From Nocardioidaceae bacterium (GTDB lineage Bacteria > Actinomycetota > Actinomycetes > Propionibacteriales > Nocardioidaceae): a stretch of 36,479 nucleotides of DNA. The DNA lies in NCBI GenBank assembly GCA_013695785.1, contig JACCZT010000095.1, positions 1-36,479 of the forward strand, given 5' to 3'. Under the pieces are notes generated by a model. It was not told the DNA's origin. It made no database searches and saw only the letters and a list, made by a program, of their open reading frames with translations. A program made the position numbers and the translations under genes. Below, piece by piece: positions 9,454 to 18,281 of this stretch; the stretch's first letter is position 1; each line of letters begins with the position of its first letter.

Positions 9454-9879
9454 ATGGTCCCCACCCACCTGTTGCTAGGTATCGACCACGTCGGGATCGC
9501 CGTACCCGATCTCGACGAGGCCATCGAGTTCTACGCGACCACCTTCGGGCTTCGTTGCGTCCACGAGGAGGTCAACGAGGAACAGGGTGTACGCGAAGCA
9601 ATGCTCGCCGTCGGCGACTCCGACCACCGCATCCAGCTCCTCGCGCCGCTGACGCCGGAGTCCACCATCGCCACCTTCCTGGAGCACAAGGGCCAAGGAA
9701 TCCAGCAGCTCGCCTACCGGGTCAGTGACATCGTGGAAGTCTCTGCCGTCCTGCGCGATCGCGGCGTGCGCCTGCTGTACGACGCCCCTCGCCGCGGAAC
9801 GGCCAACAGCCTGGTCAACTTCATCCACCCCAAGGACGCCGGCGGCATCCTCGTCGAGCTGGTCGAGCCCGCCATCTGA
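9454..9879 (+). CDS. mce: Methylmalonyl-CoA epimerase
   Basis: LLGIDHVGIAVPDLDEAIEFYATTFGLRCVHEEVNEEQGVREAMLAVGDSDHRIQLLAPLTPESTIATFLEHKGQGIQQLAYRV...GGILVELVEP. Confidence 0.92.
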   Translation: MVPTHLLLGIDHVGIAVPDLDEAIEFYATTFGLRCVHEEVNEEQGVREAMLAVGDSDHRIQLLAPLTPESTIATFLEHKGQGIQQLAYRVSDIVEVSAVLRDRGVRLLYDAPRRGTANSLVNFIHPKDAGGILVELVEPAI

Positions 9880-9901
9880 GCCCACCGGTCGCCCGCGGCT
9901 C

Positions 9902-10780
9902 TCACGGCCGAACCCATCGAAACCCGACCTCTTCCCCTGGTCTGGCCTGTGCGGCCACGTCGACGTCCGCATCGACGACAACGGCGACGACTGGGTAGCC
10001 GCCGGTCACGGGGTGGTCGGCGAGGAAGACGACCGGCTCTCCGCCGGGTGGCACCTGGACGGCACCGCGGTATGCCCCCTCGCTGGGCAGCTGTTGGTCC
10101 GCACGCGCGGTAGCGGGCGGAAGCGACCCGCCGTCGAGGCGCATCCCGATCCGGTTGCTGCGGTCCGAGATCGTCCAGCTGGTCCTGACCAAGGCGTCAG
10201 CGTCCTCGACCCAGTCGTCCCTCGGGCCGCGCACCACACGCAGGACGACCGTCGCGTCACCTCGGCCCGGTGCAGGTGCATGGTCGATCGGTGGGAAGTC
10301 CGCAGCATCTGTGCCGATGTCGATCGTGTCACCTACCGACAGGGGCGCGGGCCCGAGGCCGGACAGCACGTCCGTACTTCGTGATCCGAGCACGGCCGCG
10401 GCGTCGAGCCCGCCACGTACCGCGAGGTAGGAGCGCAGCCCGTACGCCGGGGTGCCCAGGCAGAGACTCTGGCCGTCACGGAGCCGTTCGAGGGTGCGCG
10501 GCGCCCCCTGGCGTCCCCCCATCGTCACGGGGGCGGGTGCGCCGGTGAGTGCGAACCAGAGGTCTCCACCGCGTGCGACCGCCTCGAACCCACCAAGCGT
10601 GATCTCCACAGCCGCTGCTGTCTCGCGGTTGCCCACGAGTCGGTTGCCGAGCGCGAACGCTCCCCGGTCGGCCGCGCCGGACCGCCCGACGCCGATGCCG
10701 GCCTGCCCCGGGCGGCCCAGGTCCTCGACCAGGGCGAGCGGTCCGGCTTGTACGACCTCGAGCGCCACGGGAACGGTCAC
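9902..10780 (-). CDS. pxpC: 5-oxoprolinase subunit C / biotin-dependent carboxyltransferase family
   Basis: VALEVVQAGPLALVEDLGRPGQAGIGVGRSGAADRGAFALGNRLVGN...; GTG start overlaps the pxpB stop by 4 bp. Confidence 0.9.
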   Translation of the reverse strand: MTVPVALEVVQAGPLALVEDLGRPGQAGIGVGRSGAADRGAFALGNRLVGNRETAAAVEITLGGFEAVARGGDLWFALTGAPAPVTMGGRQGAPRTLERLRDGQSLCLGTPAYGLRSYLAVRGGLDAAAVLGSRSTDVLSGLGPAPLSVGDTIDIGTDAADFPPIDHAPAPGRGDATVVLRVVRGPRDDWVEDADALVRTSWTISDRSNRIGMRLDGGSLPPATARADQQLPSEGAYRGAVQVPPGGEPVVFLADHPVTGGYPVVAVVVDADVDVAAQARPGEEVGFRWVRP

Positions 10781-11424
10781 GCGCTGGCTCCCGCGTCGAC
10801 GAAGCGCACGGCACCACCGGGTCGGAGCAGCGCCGGCGGGTCGCGCTCGAGGTCCCACATCACCTTGTCGGTCGACCCGATCAGCTGCCAGCCGCCGGGG
10901 GACTCGCGCGGGTAGATACCGCTGAACTCGCCGGCGAGCCCGACCGCGCCCGCGGGAACCTTGGTGCGGGCCGTCTCGCGGCGGGGCACCCTCAGGCGGT
11001 CATCCCCACCGACGAGGTAGGCAAAGCCCGGCGCGAACCCGCCGAAGGCAACGCGCCACGTCGCGCCAGTGTGCGTGTCGACGACCTGCTGCCGGGTCAT
11101 GCCGGTCAGCTCGGCGACGTCGTCGAGGTCCGGACCGTCGTAGCGCACCCCTATTTCGACCACCTCCGCGTCGTCGGTCGTGAAAAGGGTTCGCTCTGGT
11201 GCGACCTCGATCTCGCTCAGGCAGCGGCGCAGTGCCCCGATACCGACCGTACCGTCGCCGACGACGAGCACGGTCCGCGCGGCAGGCACCAGGTCGGCGA
11301 TGCCCTTGATCGTCGCCGCGCGCAGCGCGTCGACCCAGCCGACGGCGGCTGCGGCGTCTGACAGCTCGACGAGCACCGCCCGGTCACCGTAGGCAAGCAG
11401 CCGGGGTCCGGTGTCCTCGCTCAC
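10777..11424 (-). CDS. pxpB: 5-oxoprolinase subunit B (KipI-like)
   Basis: [21 protein letters not shown]...[87 protein letters not shown]. Confidence 0.92.
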   Translation of the reverse strand: MSEDTGPRLLAYGDRAVLVELSDAAAAVGWVDALRAATIKGIADLVPAARTVLVVGDGTVGIGALRRCLSEIEVAPERTLFTTDDAEVVEIGVRYDGPDLDDVAELTGMTRQQVVDTHTGATWRVAFGGFAPGFAYLVGGDDRLRVPRRETARTKVPAGAVGLAGEFSGIYPRESPGGWQLIGSTDKVMWDLERDPPALLRPGGAVRFVDAGASA

Positions 11425-12179
11425 GCGAATGCCACCACGGTGACCCCGGCATCGGCGAGGATCGCGCGCACCTGGAGCGCCATCTCCACGGCACCGGGTG
11501 AGTCACCGTGCACGCACACCGACTCCGCGGAGATGGCGACCCGGCTGCCATCCACGGCCTGCACCGATCCGTCGACGACCATCTGGAGCACCCGTTCGGC
11601 CACGACCTGCGGGTCCGCGATCAACGCCCCCTCCCGCGAGCGGGGGACCAAGGTCGCCTTGGGCGTGTAACCCCTGTCCGCGAACGCTTCGGGAACCGCC
11701 CGCATCCCCGCGACGTCCACGGCCCGCAGCAGCTCAGATCCCGGCAGACCGAGCACAGGGAGGGATGCGTCGTACGAGCGGACCGCTGCCACGACCGCAT
11801 CGGCCTGCGCCTGGTGGTGAACGGTGGCGTTGTAGAGCGCACCATGGGGCTTGACGTAGCGGATTGAGCCGCCGCAGGCCTTGGCGAGCGCCTCCAGCGC
11901 GCCGATCTGGTAGACCACGTCGTCGGCGAGCTCGCCTGGATCCATATCGATGAAGCGTCGGCCGAAGCCCGCGAGGTCGCGGTATCCGGGGTGGGCTCCG
12001 ATCACGACGCCGTTCGCGACCGCATGCGCACAGGTCTCGCGGATCGTGGTCGCATCGCCCGCGTGGAAGCCGCAGGCGACGTTGGCGCTGGTCACGCTCG
12101 TCAGGATGGTCGCGTCGTCCCCGAGCACCCACCGCCCGAACGACTCCCCCACGTCGCTGTTCAGATCGATCGTCGTCAT
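11421..12179 (-). CDS. pxpA: 5-oxoprolinase subunit A (LamB/YcsF family)
   Basis: [75 protein letters not shown]; overlaps the pxpB start by 4 bp. Confidence 0.93.
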   Translation of the reverse strand: MTTIDLNSDVGESFGRWVLGDDATILTSVTSANVACGFHAGDATTIRETCAHAVANGVVIGAHPGYRDLAGFGRRFIDMDPGELADDVVYQIGALEALAKACGGSIRYVKPHGALYNATVHHQAQADAVVAAVRSYDASLPVLGLPGSELLRAVDVAGMRAVPEAFADRGYTPKATLVPRSREGALIADPQVVAERVLQMVVDGSVQAVDGSRVAISAESVCVHGDSPGAVEMALQVRAILADAGVTVVAFA

Positions 12180-12309
12180 GGTCCGACGATAGGGACTGTC
12201 GGCAGTTTGCACGAGCCTTGGCCTGCATCTGCTGCAAGGAAGGTCACAGTCGCCGGTCGTTGGCGGTTACCGGCAGTAATCTGCGAGGGAACCCCATCCA
12301 GGAGGACAT

Positions 12310-13647
12310 GTGCAGCAGATTCTCGAGGCGATCACCAGCGGCAATGCCCATGGCGAGGACTACGCCGCTCTGGAGATCCCGGACGCGTATCGCGGCGTGA
12401 CCGTGCACAAGGACGACGTCGACATGTTCGAGGGTGTCGCGACCCGCGACAAGGACCCCCGCAGGAGCCTCCACCTCGACGACGTACCCGTGCCTGAGCT
12501 GGCTCCCGGTGAGGCCCTCGTGGCGGTGATGGCCAGCGCGATCAACTACAACACTGTCTGGACGTCGATCTTCGAACCCCTGCCGACCTTCGCCTTCCTC
12601 GAGCGGTACGGTCGCTTGTCCGCCCTCACCAAGCGGCACGACCTGCCGTACCACGTCGTCGGCTCGGACCTCGCCGGTGTGGTGCTGCGCACCGGTGCCG
12701 GCGTCAACGCCTGGAAGCCGGGCGCGGACGTCGTCGCGCACTGTCTGTCGGTCGAGCTGGAGAGCCCGGACGGACACAACGACACGATGCTGGACCCCGA
12801 GCAGCGGATCTGGGGTTTCGAGACGAACTTCGGCGGCCTGGCCCAGCTCGCGATCGTCAAGGCCAACCAGCTGATGCCCAAACCCGACCACCTGACGTGG
12901 GAGGAGGCCGCGAGCCCCGGCCTGGTCAACTCGACCGCCTACCGCCAGCTGGTCTCGCGCAACGGCGCCGACGTCAAGCAAGGCGACACCGTCCTGATCT
13001 GGGGGGCATCGGGCGGGCTCGGGTCGTACGCCACTCAGCTCGCACTCAACGGTGGCGCGACGCCGGTCTGTGTCGTGTCGTCGCCGCGCAAGGCCGAGCT
13101 GGTCCGCTCGATGGGCGCCGAGTTGGTCATCGACCGGTCCGCGGAGGCGTACGCGTTCTGGAAGGACCCGCAGACGCAGGACCCGAAGGAGTGGCGGCGC
13201 TTCGGCGCCAAGATCCGCGAGCTCACCGGCGGCGAGGACCCCGACATCGTCTTCGAGCACCCCGGACGCGAGACCTTCGGGGCAAGCGTGTTCGTGGCTC
13301 GCCGTGGAGGCACCATCGTCACCTGCGCATCGACCTCGGGGTACATGCACGAGTACGACAACCGCTACCTGTGGATGAGCCTCAAGCGCATCGTGAGCTC
13401 TCATTTCGCCAACTACCGAGAGGCCTGGGAGGCCAACCGTCTCATCGCCCGGGGCCAGGTCCACCCGACCGTCTCCAAGGTCTATCCGCTCGACCAGGCC
13501 GGCCAGGCGGCGCTCGACGTCCACCAGAACGCCCACCAGGGCAAGGTCGGTGTGCTGTGCCTCGCGCCGACCGAGGGCCTCGGTGTTCGCGACCCGGAGA
13601 AGCGTGAACGGCACCTGTCCGCGATCAACCGGTTCCGCGGAGTGTGA
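12310..13647 (+). CDS. ccr: Crotonyl-CoA carboxylase/reductase
   Basis: GTG start after AGGAGG; VMASAINYNTVWTSIFEPLPTFAFLERYGRLSALTKRHDLPYHVVGSDLAGVVLRTGAGVNAWKPGADVVAHCL...WGASGGLGSYATQLALNGGATPVCVVSS; 445 aa. Confidence 0.93.
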   Translation: MQQILEAITSGNAHGEDYAALEIPDAYRGVTVHKDDVDMFEGVATRDKDPRRSLHLDDVPVPELAPGEALVAVMASAINYNTVWTSIFEPLPTFAFLERYGRLSALTKRHDLPYHVVGSDLAGVVLRTGAGVNAWKPGADVVAHCLSVELESPDGHNDTMLDPEQRIWGFETNFGGLAQLAIVKANQLMPKPDHLTWEEAASPGLVNSTAYRQLVSRNGADVKQGDTVLIWGASGGLGSYATQLALNGGATPVCVVSSPRKAELVRSMGAELVIDRSAEAYAFWKDPQTQDPKEWRRFGAKIRELTGGEDPDIVFEHPGRETFGASVFVARRGGTIVTCASTSGYMHEYDNRYLWMSLKRIVSSHFANYREAWEANRLIARGQVHPTVSKVYPLDQAGQAALDVHQNAHQGKVGVLCLAPTEGLGVRDPEKRERHLSAINRFRGV

Positions 13648-13690
13648 CCCGACCGCACCGACGGGCTAGTCTGATCAACGAGGCATATCT

Positions 13691-13705
13691 GGCCCCTGAG
13701 GGGCC
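13691..13705 (+). terminator. Short GC hairpin after ccr
   Basis: GGCCCC-TGA-GGGGCC, ~45 nt after the ccr stop codon; no long T-tract. Confidence 0.45.
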
Positions 13706-13759
13706 GATCAGCCTTCTCGCCCCGAGAACGAACCACGCTCGCACCAAAGAAGGACACCG

Positions 13760-15172
13760 ATGTCTGACAACCAGGGACTGTCCATCTTCGACTCCACCGA
13801 ACAGTCTCCCGCCCAGCAGCCCGCACCGCAGCAGTCTCAGCCGTCGGGCTTCCCGGTCGTTCGACGCGGCGGCTACGACAGGGACGCCGTCGACACGTTC
13901 ATGCGCAGCCGCGAGGCGCAGCTGGAGCAGAATCGCAGCGAGACCGACGGAGCGCGCGCACAGCTGCAGGGCGCCCAGCGCGAGATAGCCCGCCTGTCCA
14001 AGGAGCTTGACGAGCACGACAATCCCAGCTACGCCGGGCTAGGTACGCGCGCCGCCGAGCTGTTGAGCCTGGCCGAGGCCCAGGCCGACGAGGTCGTCTC
14101 GCGCGCGGACCAACACGCCGACGAGCTGCGCAAGCTTGCCGAGTCCGACGCGGCAGCGATGCGTGCAGGTGCGGCCAAGGAGGCGTCGGACGTCCGCGCC
14201 GCTGCGCTCAAGGAGGTCGAGGACCAGCGCAACCGCCTGACCGCCGAGGCCGAGCGCGAACGAGCGCTTGCCCACGCGGAGACCGAGGATCTCCTCGCCA
14301 ATGCAAAGCGGGAGGCCGAGCAGTTGCGCCTCGCGGCTGCCCAGGAGGTGAGCACCGTCCGTACCACCGCTGCGCGGGAGTCGGAAAAGTTGCGCGCCTC
14401 CGCCGACCGTGAGGTCACCGAAGCCCGGCGTGTCCTCGCCCTTGAGAAGGAGCGGCTTGCCAAGGAGGCCGCCGAGTCGCACTCGGCCGCCGCCGACCAG
14501 ACGGCCAAGCTTCTCGGAGACGCCGAGTCCCGCGCCAACGCCGCCGAGTCCCGTGCCCGCGAGGCTATCGCTGGCGCGACCAAGCATCGCGAAGACAGCC
14601 GCGCAGAGTCTGACGAGGTCGTGGCCAGGGCCAAGCGCGAAGCTGAGCAGGTCGTCGCCAGCGCGCGCACCATGGCCGACCAGACCGTCGCGAAGTCCGA
14701 AGCCGAAGCCCAGCGGCGGGTCGCGAGAGCACGTACCGAGCTCGACCACCTGAAGCGACGCCGTGATGGAATCGTGGCCCAGCTCGCCCAGCTGCGGGAG
14801 GTCGTCGTCTCCTTCGCCGATGTCCCGATCGACCCCGAGGGCGACGGCAGCGACGGATCTGAGCAGTCAGCGACACCGGCTCGCCCGGCGCCCCCGGGCC
14901 CCGGAGCCGACGAGCCCGATCGCCCAGCCGCGACGCCGCCGGTCACCGCCGCAGAGCCGGTCACCGCCGCAGAGTCCGACTCCGCCACGACCAGTCCGGC
15001 CGCCGACAGCGAGCAGACCGTCGTGCTGGAGCCGCTCAAGGCAGCCGGCCCGGCCGCACCGGCCGAGCCCAGGCCCGTCACCCGTGCCAAGCTCGGCGGG
15101 GCGAGCACTGCTGGTGACATCACCGCTGACGACCCGGAGAGCCAACCGAGCCGGAAAACCAACCCGAGCTGA
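13760..15172 (+). CDS. DivIVA-motif coiled-coil protein (Scy/FilP-like, 'cellulose-binding protein' type)
   Basis: N-terminal FPVVRRGGYDRDAVDTFMRSREAQLEQ, then long Ala/Glu/Arg heptad region (KREAEQLRLAAAQEVSTVRTTAARESEKLRASADREVTEAR...), Pro/Ala/Thr-rich tail with PVTAAEPVTAAES duplication. Confidence 0.75.
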   Translation: MSDNQGLSIFDSTEQSPAQQPAPQQSQPSGFPVVRRGGYDRDAVDTFMRSREAQLEQNRSETDGARAQLQGAQREIARLSKELDEHDNPSYAGLGTRAAELLSLAEAQADEVVSRADQHADELRKLAESDAAAMRAGAAKEASDVRAAALKEVEDQRNRLTAEAERERALAHAETEDLLANAKREAEQLRLAAAQEVSTVRTTAARESEKLRASADREVTEARRVLALEKERLAKEAAESHSAAADQTAKLLGDAESRANAAESRAREAIAGATKHREDSRAESDEVVARAKREAEQVVASARTMADQTVAKSEAEAQRRVARARTELDHLKRRRDGIVAQLAQLREVVVSFADVPIDPEGDGSDGSEQSATPARPAPPGPGADEPDRPAATPPVTAAEPVTAAESDSATTSPAADSEQTVVLEPLKAAGPAAPAEPRPVTRAKLGGASTAGDITADDPESQPSRKTNPS

Positions 15173-15178
15173 CCGGGG

Positions 15179-15940
15179 TCAGGCACCCTGGTCGTACGCC
15201 GACGGGTCCGCCGTCGCCATCGCGCCGGTCCATCTTTTCGGAAGCGGGACGTCGACGGCGGGGTTGAGCCGGGCGACGATCTCGTCCAGGACGCGCTCGC
15301 TGTCGCCGACCCACAGGTGCTTCGCACCGTCGACCGCGACGATCTCGGCGTGCGGGACCCGCGCGAACCTCTCCCGCGCCTCCGGCGGTTGCAGGTAGTC
15401 GTCATGCTCGGGCACGATCGCGACAAGCGGCGTACCGCTGTCGGCCCAGGCGTCGAGGTCTGCGTCCTGGGCGTACCGGAGCGGCGGCGACAGCAGGATC
15501 ACGCCCTGCACAGACGGGTCGAGTGCGTGCTTGAGCGCTAGGTCGGTGCCGAAGGACCAACCGACGACCCAGATCTGGGGAAGATCGTTGAAGTCGGCGA
15601 GCTCGATGGCCGCGGCCACGTCGTACCGCTCACCATCGGCTTCGTCGAACGCCCCTTCGCTGGTGCCTTGGGCGCTCGACGTACCTCGGGTGTTGAACCG
15701 CAGCACCGCCAGGTCGGCGAGCGCCGGCAGGCGATAGGCGGCCTTGCGGAAGATGTGGCTGTCCATCATGCCGCCGTGGGTGGGAAGCGGGTGCAGACAG
15801 ATCATGGTGGCGACGGCGTCGGTCCGCTCCGGGAGCGCCAGCTCGCCGACGAGACACAGGCCGTCGACGGTGTGCAGCTGCACTGGCTCGCGGCGCGCCG
15901 GCAGGATCGAGTTTCCCCGGATCTGTTGCCCGTTCGTCAC
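15179..15940 (-). CDS. Alpha/beta hydrolase
   Basis: ICLHPLPTHGGMMDSHIFRKAAYRLPALADLAVLRFNTRGTSSAQGTSEGAFDEADGERYDVAAAIELA...IWVVGWSFGTDLALKHAL; GWSFG nucleophile elbow; GTG start. Confidence 0.85.
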   Translation of the reverse strand: MTNGQQIRGNSILPARREPVQLHTVDGLCLVGELALPERTDAVATMICLHPLPTHGGMMDSHIFRKAAYRLPALADLAVLRFNTRGTSSAQGTSEGAFDEADGERYDVAAAIELADFNDLPQIWVVGWSFGTDLALKHALDPSVQGVILLSPPLRYAQDADLDAWADSGTPLVAIVPEHDDYLQPPEARERFARVPHAEIVAVDGAKHLWVGDSERVLDEIVARLNPAVDVPLPKRWTGAMATADPSAYDQGA

Positions 15941-15985
15941 CGGCTCACCCTATCCGCCGCCAGTTCCCCTCGCGCCACCACCGCC

Positions 15986-16001
15986 AGTCACACGTGTCAC
16001 T
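15986..16001. promoter_or_regulatory. Near-palindrome upstream of the alpha/beta hydrolase
   Basis: AGTCACACGTGTCACT, 16-bp dyad with one mismatched pair, ~46 bp upstream of the GTG start at 15940. Confidence 0.35.
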
Positions 16002-16002
16002 T

Positions 16003-16082
16003 CTCCACCAGGTTCTCCTGGTACCGCGACGCTTTACCATGGTCGCAACCCTGGTGCAGTGACGCTTAGCCCGGTGAAGTGC
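16003..16082 (-). repeat. ~80-bp intergenic repeat, copy B
   Basis: Reverse complement matches 5206-5285 at 63/80 positions without gaps. Confidence 0.8.
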
Positions 16083-16119
16083 AGCGAACGATGACGGTAC
16101 GACGTACCGCGGCCACGGC

Positions 16120-16401
16120 TCACCTACGACGACGCCAGCAGGGGGTGTGCCAGTGGCGGCGCTCATCGACAGCGGCGTCGCTGAGCAGCGCCTTCTGCAC
16201 CGGCCAGGCCACCACGTGGGGTGTCACTGGCGCGATCAGCTGCTGGCAGCCAGGACAGCGATAGGTCTTGGCCGACGACGAACCGCTGACCGGCCGCACC
16301 ACCCAGTCTCCGTCGGCGTGGGTCTCGACGCGTTCGGAACCGCCACCGGGCGGACGCTGGCTCCCGCGCGTACCGCGAGGCCTGACCCGCCGCTTGGACA
16401 T
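16120..16401 (-). CDS. Small conserved protein with CxxC/His zinc-finger-like motif
   Basis: MSKRRVRPRGTRGSQRPPGGGSERVETHADGDWVVRPVSGSSSAKTYRCPGCQQLIAPVTPHVVAWPVQKALLSDAAVDERRHWHTPCWRRRR. Confidence 0.65.
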   Translation of the reverse strand: MSKRRVRPRGTRGSQRPPGGGSERVETHADGDWVVRPVSGSSSAKTYRCPGCQQLIAPVTPHVVAWPVQKALLSDAAVDERRHWHTPCWRRRR

Positions 16402-16422
16402 GGTTCCGACGCTACAGGGCAC

Positions 16423-18204
16423 TCACGCGTGGTCGTACGTACGGAAGCCGCGGCCGGTCTTGCGGCCGAGGTAGCCGGCCGTCACAAGATGCTCCAGAAG
16501 CGGCGCCGGCGCCCAGCCGGGCTCGCGGAACTCCGCGAAGAGTGTCCGCTGGATGGCGAGCGAGACGTCGTTGCCGACGACGTCGAGAAGCTCGAAGGGG
16601 CCCATCGGCAGTCGGCAACCCTGTTTCATCGCGACGTCGATGTCGTCGGCGGAGGCGTAGTGGTCCTGCAGCATGCGTACGGCATCGTTGAGGTAGGGGA
16701 ACAACAGCGCGTTGACGATGAAGCCGGCACGGTCGCCGCAGGAGACGGCGTGCTTGCCGACAGCCGAGCAGAGCGCACGTACCGTCTCGGCCACAGCGGC
16801 GGACGTCGCCACCGTCGAGACGACCTCGACCAGCTTCATCACCGGTGCCGGGTTGAAGAAGTGCATGCCAACGACGTCGCCCGGCCGGCTGGTGGCTGAC
16901 GCGCACTCGATCACCGGCAGCGACGACGTCGTGGTCGCCAGGATCGCCCCGGGCTTGCAGATGGTGTCGAGGTCGGCGAAGAGCTCGCGCTTGACCGCCA
17001 GGTCTTCGGCGACCGCCTCGACGACGATGTCGACGCCAGCGAGGTCCTGCCGGCTCGTCGAGGGCCGCAACCGGCCGAGCACCGCCTCCTTGGCGGTCTC
17101 GTCCAGCCGTCCCTTGGCGACCGACCGGTCGAGAGACTTGGTGATCCGCGAGACCACGGCACCCGTCCGGTCCTCCCCCCGGCCGACGAACACGACGTCG
17201 TACCCCGCCATGGCGAACACCTCGACGATGCCGGTCGCCATCGTCCCGGTCCCGACCACACCCACCGTCGCGACGGGCCTGACCAGCTGTGCTGCGGCGT
17301 CGGTCGAAGGGGTCGTCGCGTCGTCCACTACAGCTGGCGAGCCCGGTGCGTCGTAGGTGTACAGCCCCCGCCCGGTCTTACGACCAAGCAGCCCCGCCGA
17401 GACCATCTGCTTGAGGACCGGCGCGGGAGCGTGCAGGCGGTCCCGGCTCTGGCGGTACATCGTCTCCAGGATCTCGTAGGCCGTGTCGAGCCCGATCAGG
17501 TCCAGCAACGCCAACGGACCCATCGGGTAGCCGCAGCCGAACCTCATCGACGCGTCGATGTCCTCGCGCGAGGCGTACTGGCTCTCGAACATGGACGCGG
17601 CGTGGTTGAGGTAGCCGAACAGCAAGGCGTTGGCGATGAAGCCGGCGCGGTCACCGGCGACCACGGGGTTCTTGCCCAGCCGCCGGGCCAGCTCGACCAC
17701 GTCGTCGATGACCTGCTTGTCGGTGACGACGGTACGGATCACCTCGGCGAACTCCTGGACCGGAGCGGGGTTGAAGAAGTGCAGACCGATGACGCGGTCG
17801 GCGTGCCCTGCCGCCGCCGAGAGCTCGGTCACCGACAGCGACGAGGTGTTCGTCGCGAGCACGGCGTCGGGAGCCACGATGGTGTCGAGCTCGGCGAAGA
17901 GAGCCCGCTTGACGTCCAGGTGCTCGACGACCGCCTCCACCACCAAGGAGACATCCTCCAGAGCCCGCAGGTCGGTGGCGTAGGTGATGCGGGCCAGCAG
18001 GTCCCGCCGCCCGTCTTCGTCCAGCTTGCCGTGGCTCACCGCGCGGTCGGTGGAGTGGGTGATCGTCTCGCGCCCGTGCTCCAGGAGCGCCTCGGACTTC
18101 TCGATCGCCACCACGGCGATGCCGTTGCGTGCGAACACCTCGGCGATGCCGGCCCCCATCGTTCCAAGCCCGATGACGCCAACGGTGGAGAAGTCACGTG
18201 CCAT
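16423..18204 (-). CDS. Tandem-duplicated 3-hydroxybutyryl/3-hydroxyacyl-CoA dehydrogenase
   Basis: Two full 3HCDH modules: VGVIGLGTMGAGIAEVFARNG...GLHFFNPAPVQEF...GDRAGFIANALL and VGVVGTGTMATGIVEVFAMAG...GMHFFNPAPVMKLVEV...GDRAGFIVNALLFPYLNDAVRM; each ends LGRKTGRG(L/F)xTYD. Confidence 0.93.
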   Translation of the reverse strand: MARDFSTVGVIGLGTMGAGIAEVFARNGIAVVAIEKSEALLEHGRETITHSTDRAVSHGKLDEDGRRDLLARITYATDLRALEDVSLVVEAVVEHLDVKRALFAELDTIVAPDAVLATNTSSLSVTELSAAAGHADRVIGLHFFNPAPVQEFAEVIRTVVTDKQVIDDVVELARRLGKNPVVAGDRAGFIANALLFGYLNHAASMFESQYASREDIDASMRFGCGYPMGPLALLDLIGLDTAYEILETMYRQSRDRLHAPAPVLKQMVSAGLLGRKTGRGLYTYDAPGSPAVVDDATTPSTDAAAQLVRPVATVGVVGTGTMATGIVEVFAMAGYDVVFVGRGEDRTGAVVSRITKSLDRSVAKGRLDETAKEAVLGRLRPSTSRQDLAGVDIVVEAVAEDLAVKRELFADLDTICKPGAILATTTSSLPVIECASATSRPGDVVGMHFFNPAPVMKLVEVVSTVATSAAVAETVRALCSAVGKHAVSCGDRAGFIVNALLFPYLNDAVRMLQDHYASADDIDVAMKQGCRLPMGPFELLDVVGNDVSLAIQRTLFAEFREPGWAPAPLLEHLVTAGYLGRKTGRGFRTYDHA

Positions 18205-18239
18205 GACAGCGGAGTCTGCCACGATGCCGGTCCGACACG

Positions 18240-18257
18240 CCGTGACGCTCGTCACGG
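18240..18257. promoter_or_regulatory. Perfect 8-2-8 dyad in divergent promoter region
   Basis: CCGTGACG-CT-CGTCACGG between the divergent 3HCDH (start 18204) and lipoprotein (start 18282) genes. Confidence 0.5.
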
Positions 18258-18281
18258 GGTCGGCCGCCCTATGCTGGTCGC

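Noticed and set aside
12244-13614. 456-aa minus-strand ORF opposite ccr
   Set aside because: Shadow of a well-supported Ccr coding frame; no recognisable domain.
14938-14976. Tandem CCGGTCACCGCCGCAGAG duplication
   Set aside because: Only two units inside a low-complexity Pro/Ala/Thr tail; ordinary for this protein type.
14029-15426. 465-aa Ser/Arg-rich minus-strand ORF
   Set aside because: Antisense of the DivIVA-like coiled-coil gene, low-complexity translation.
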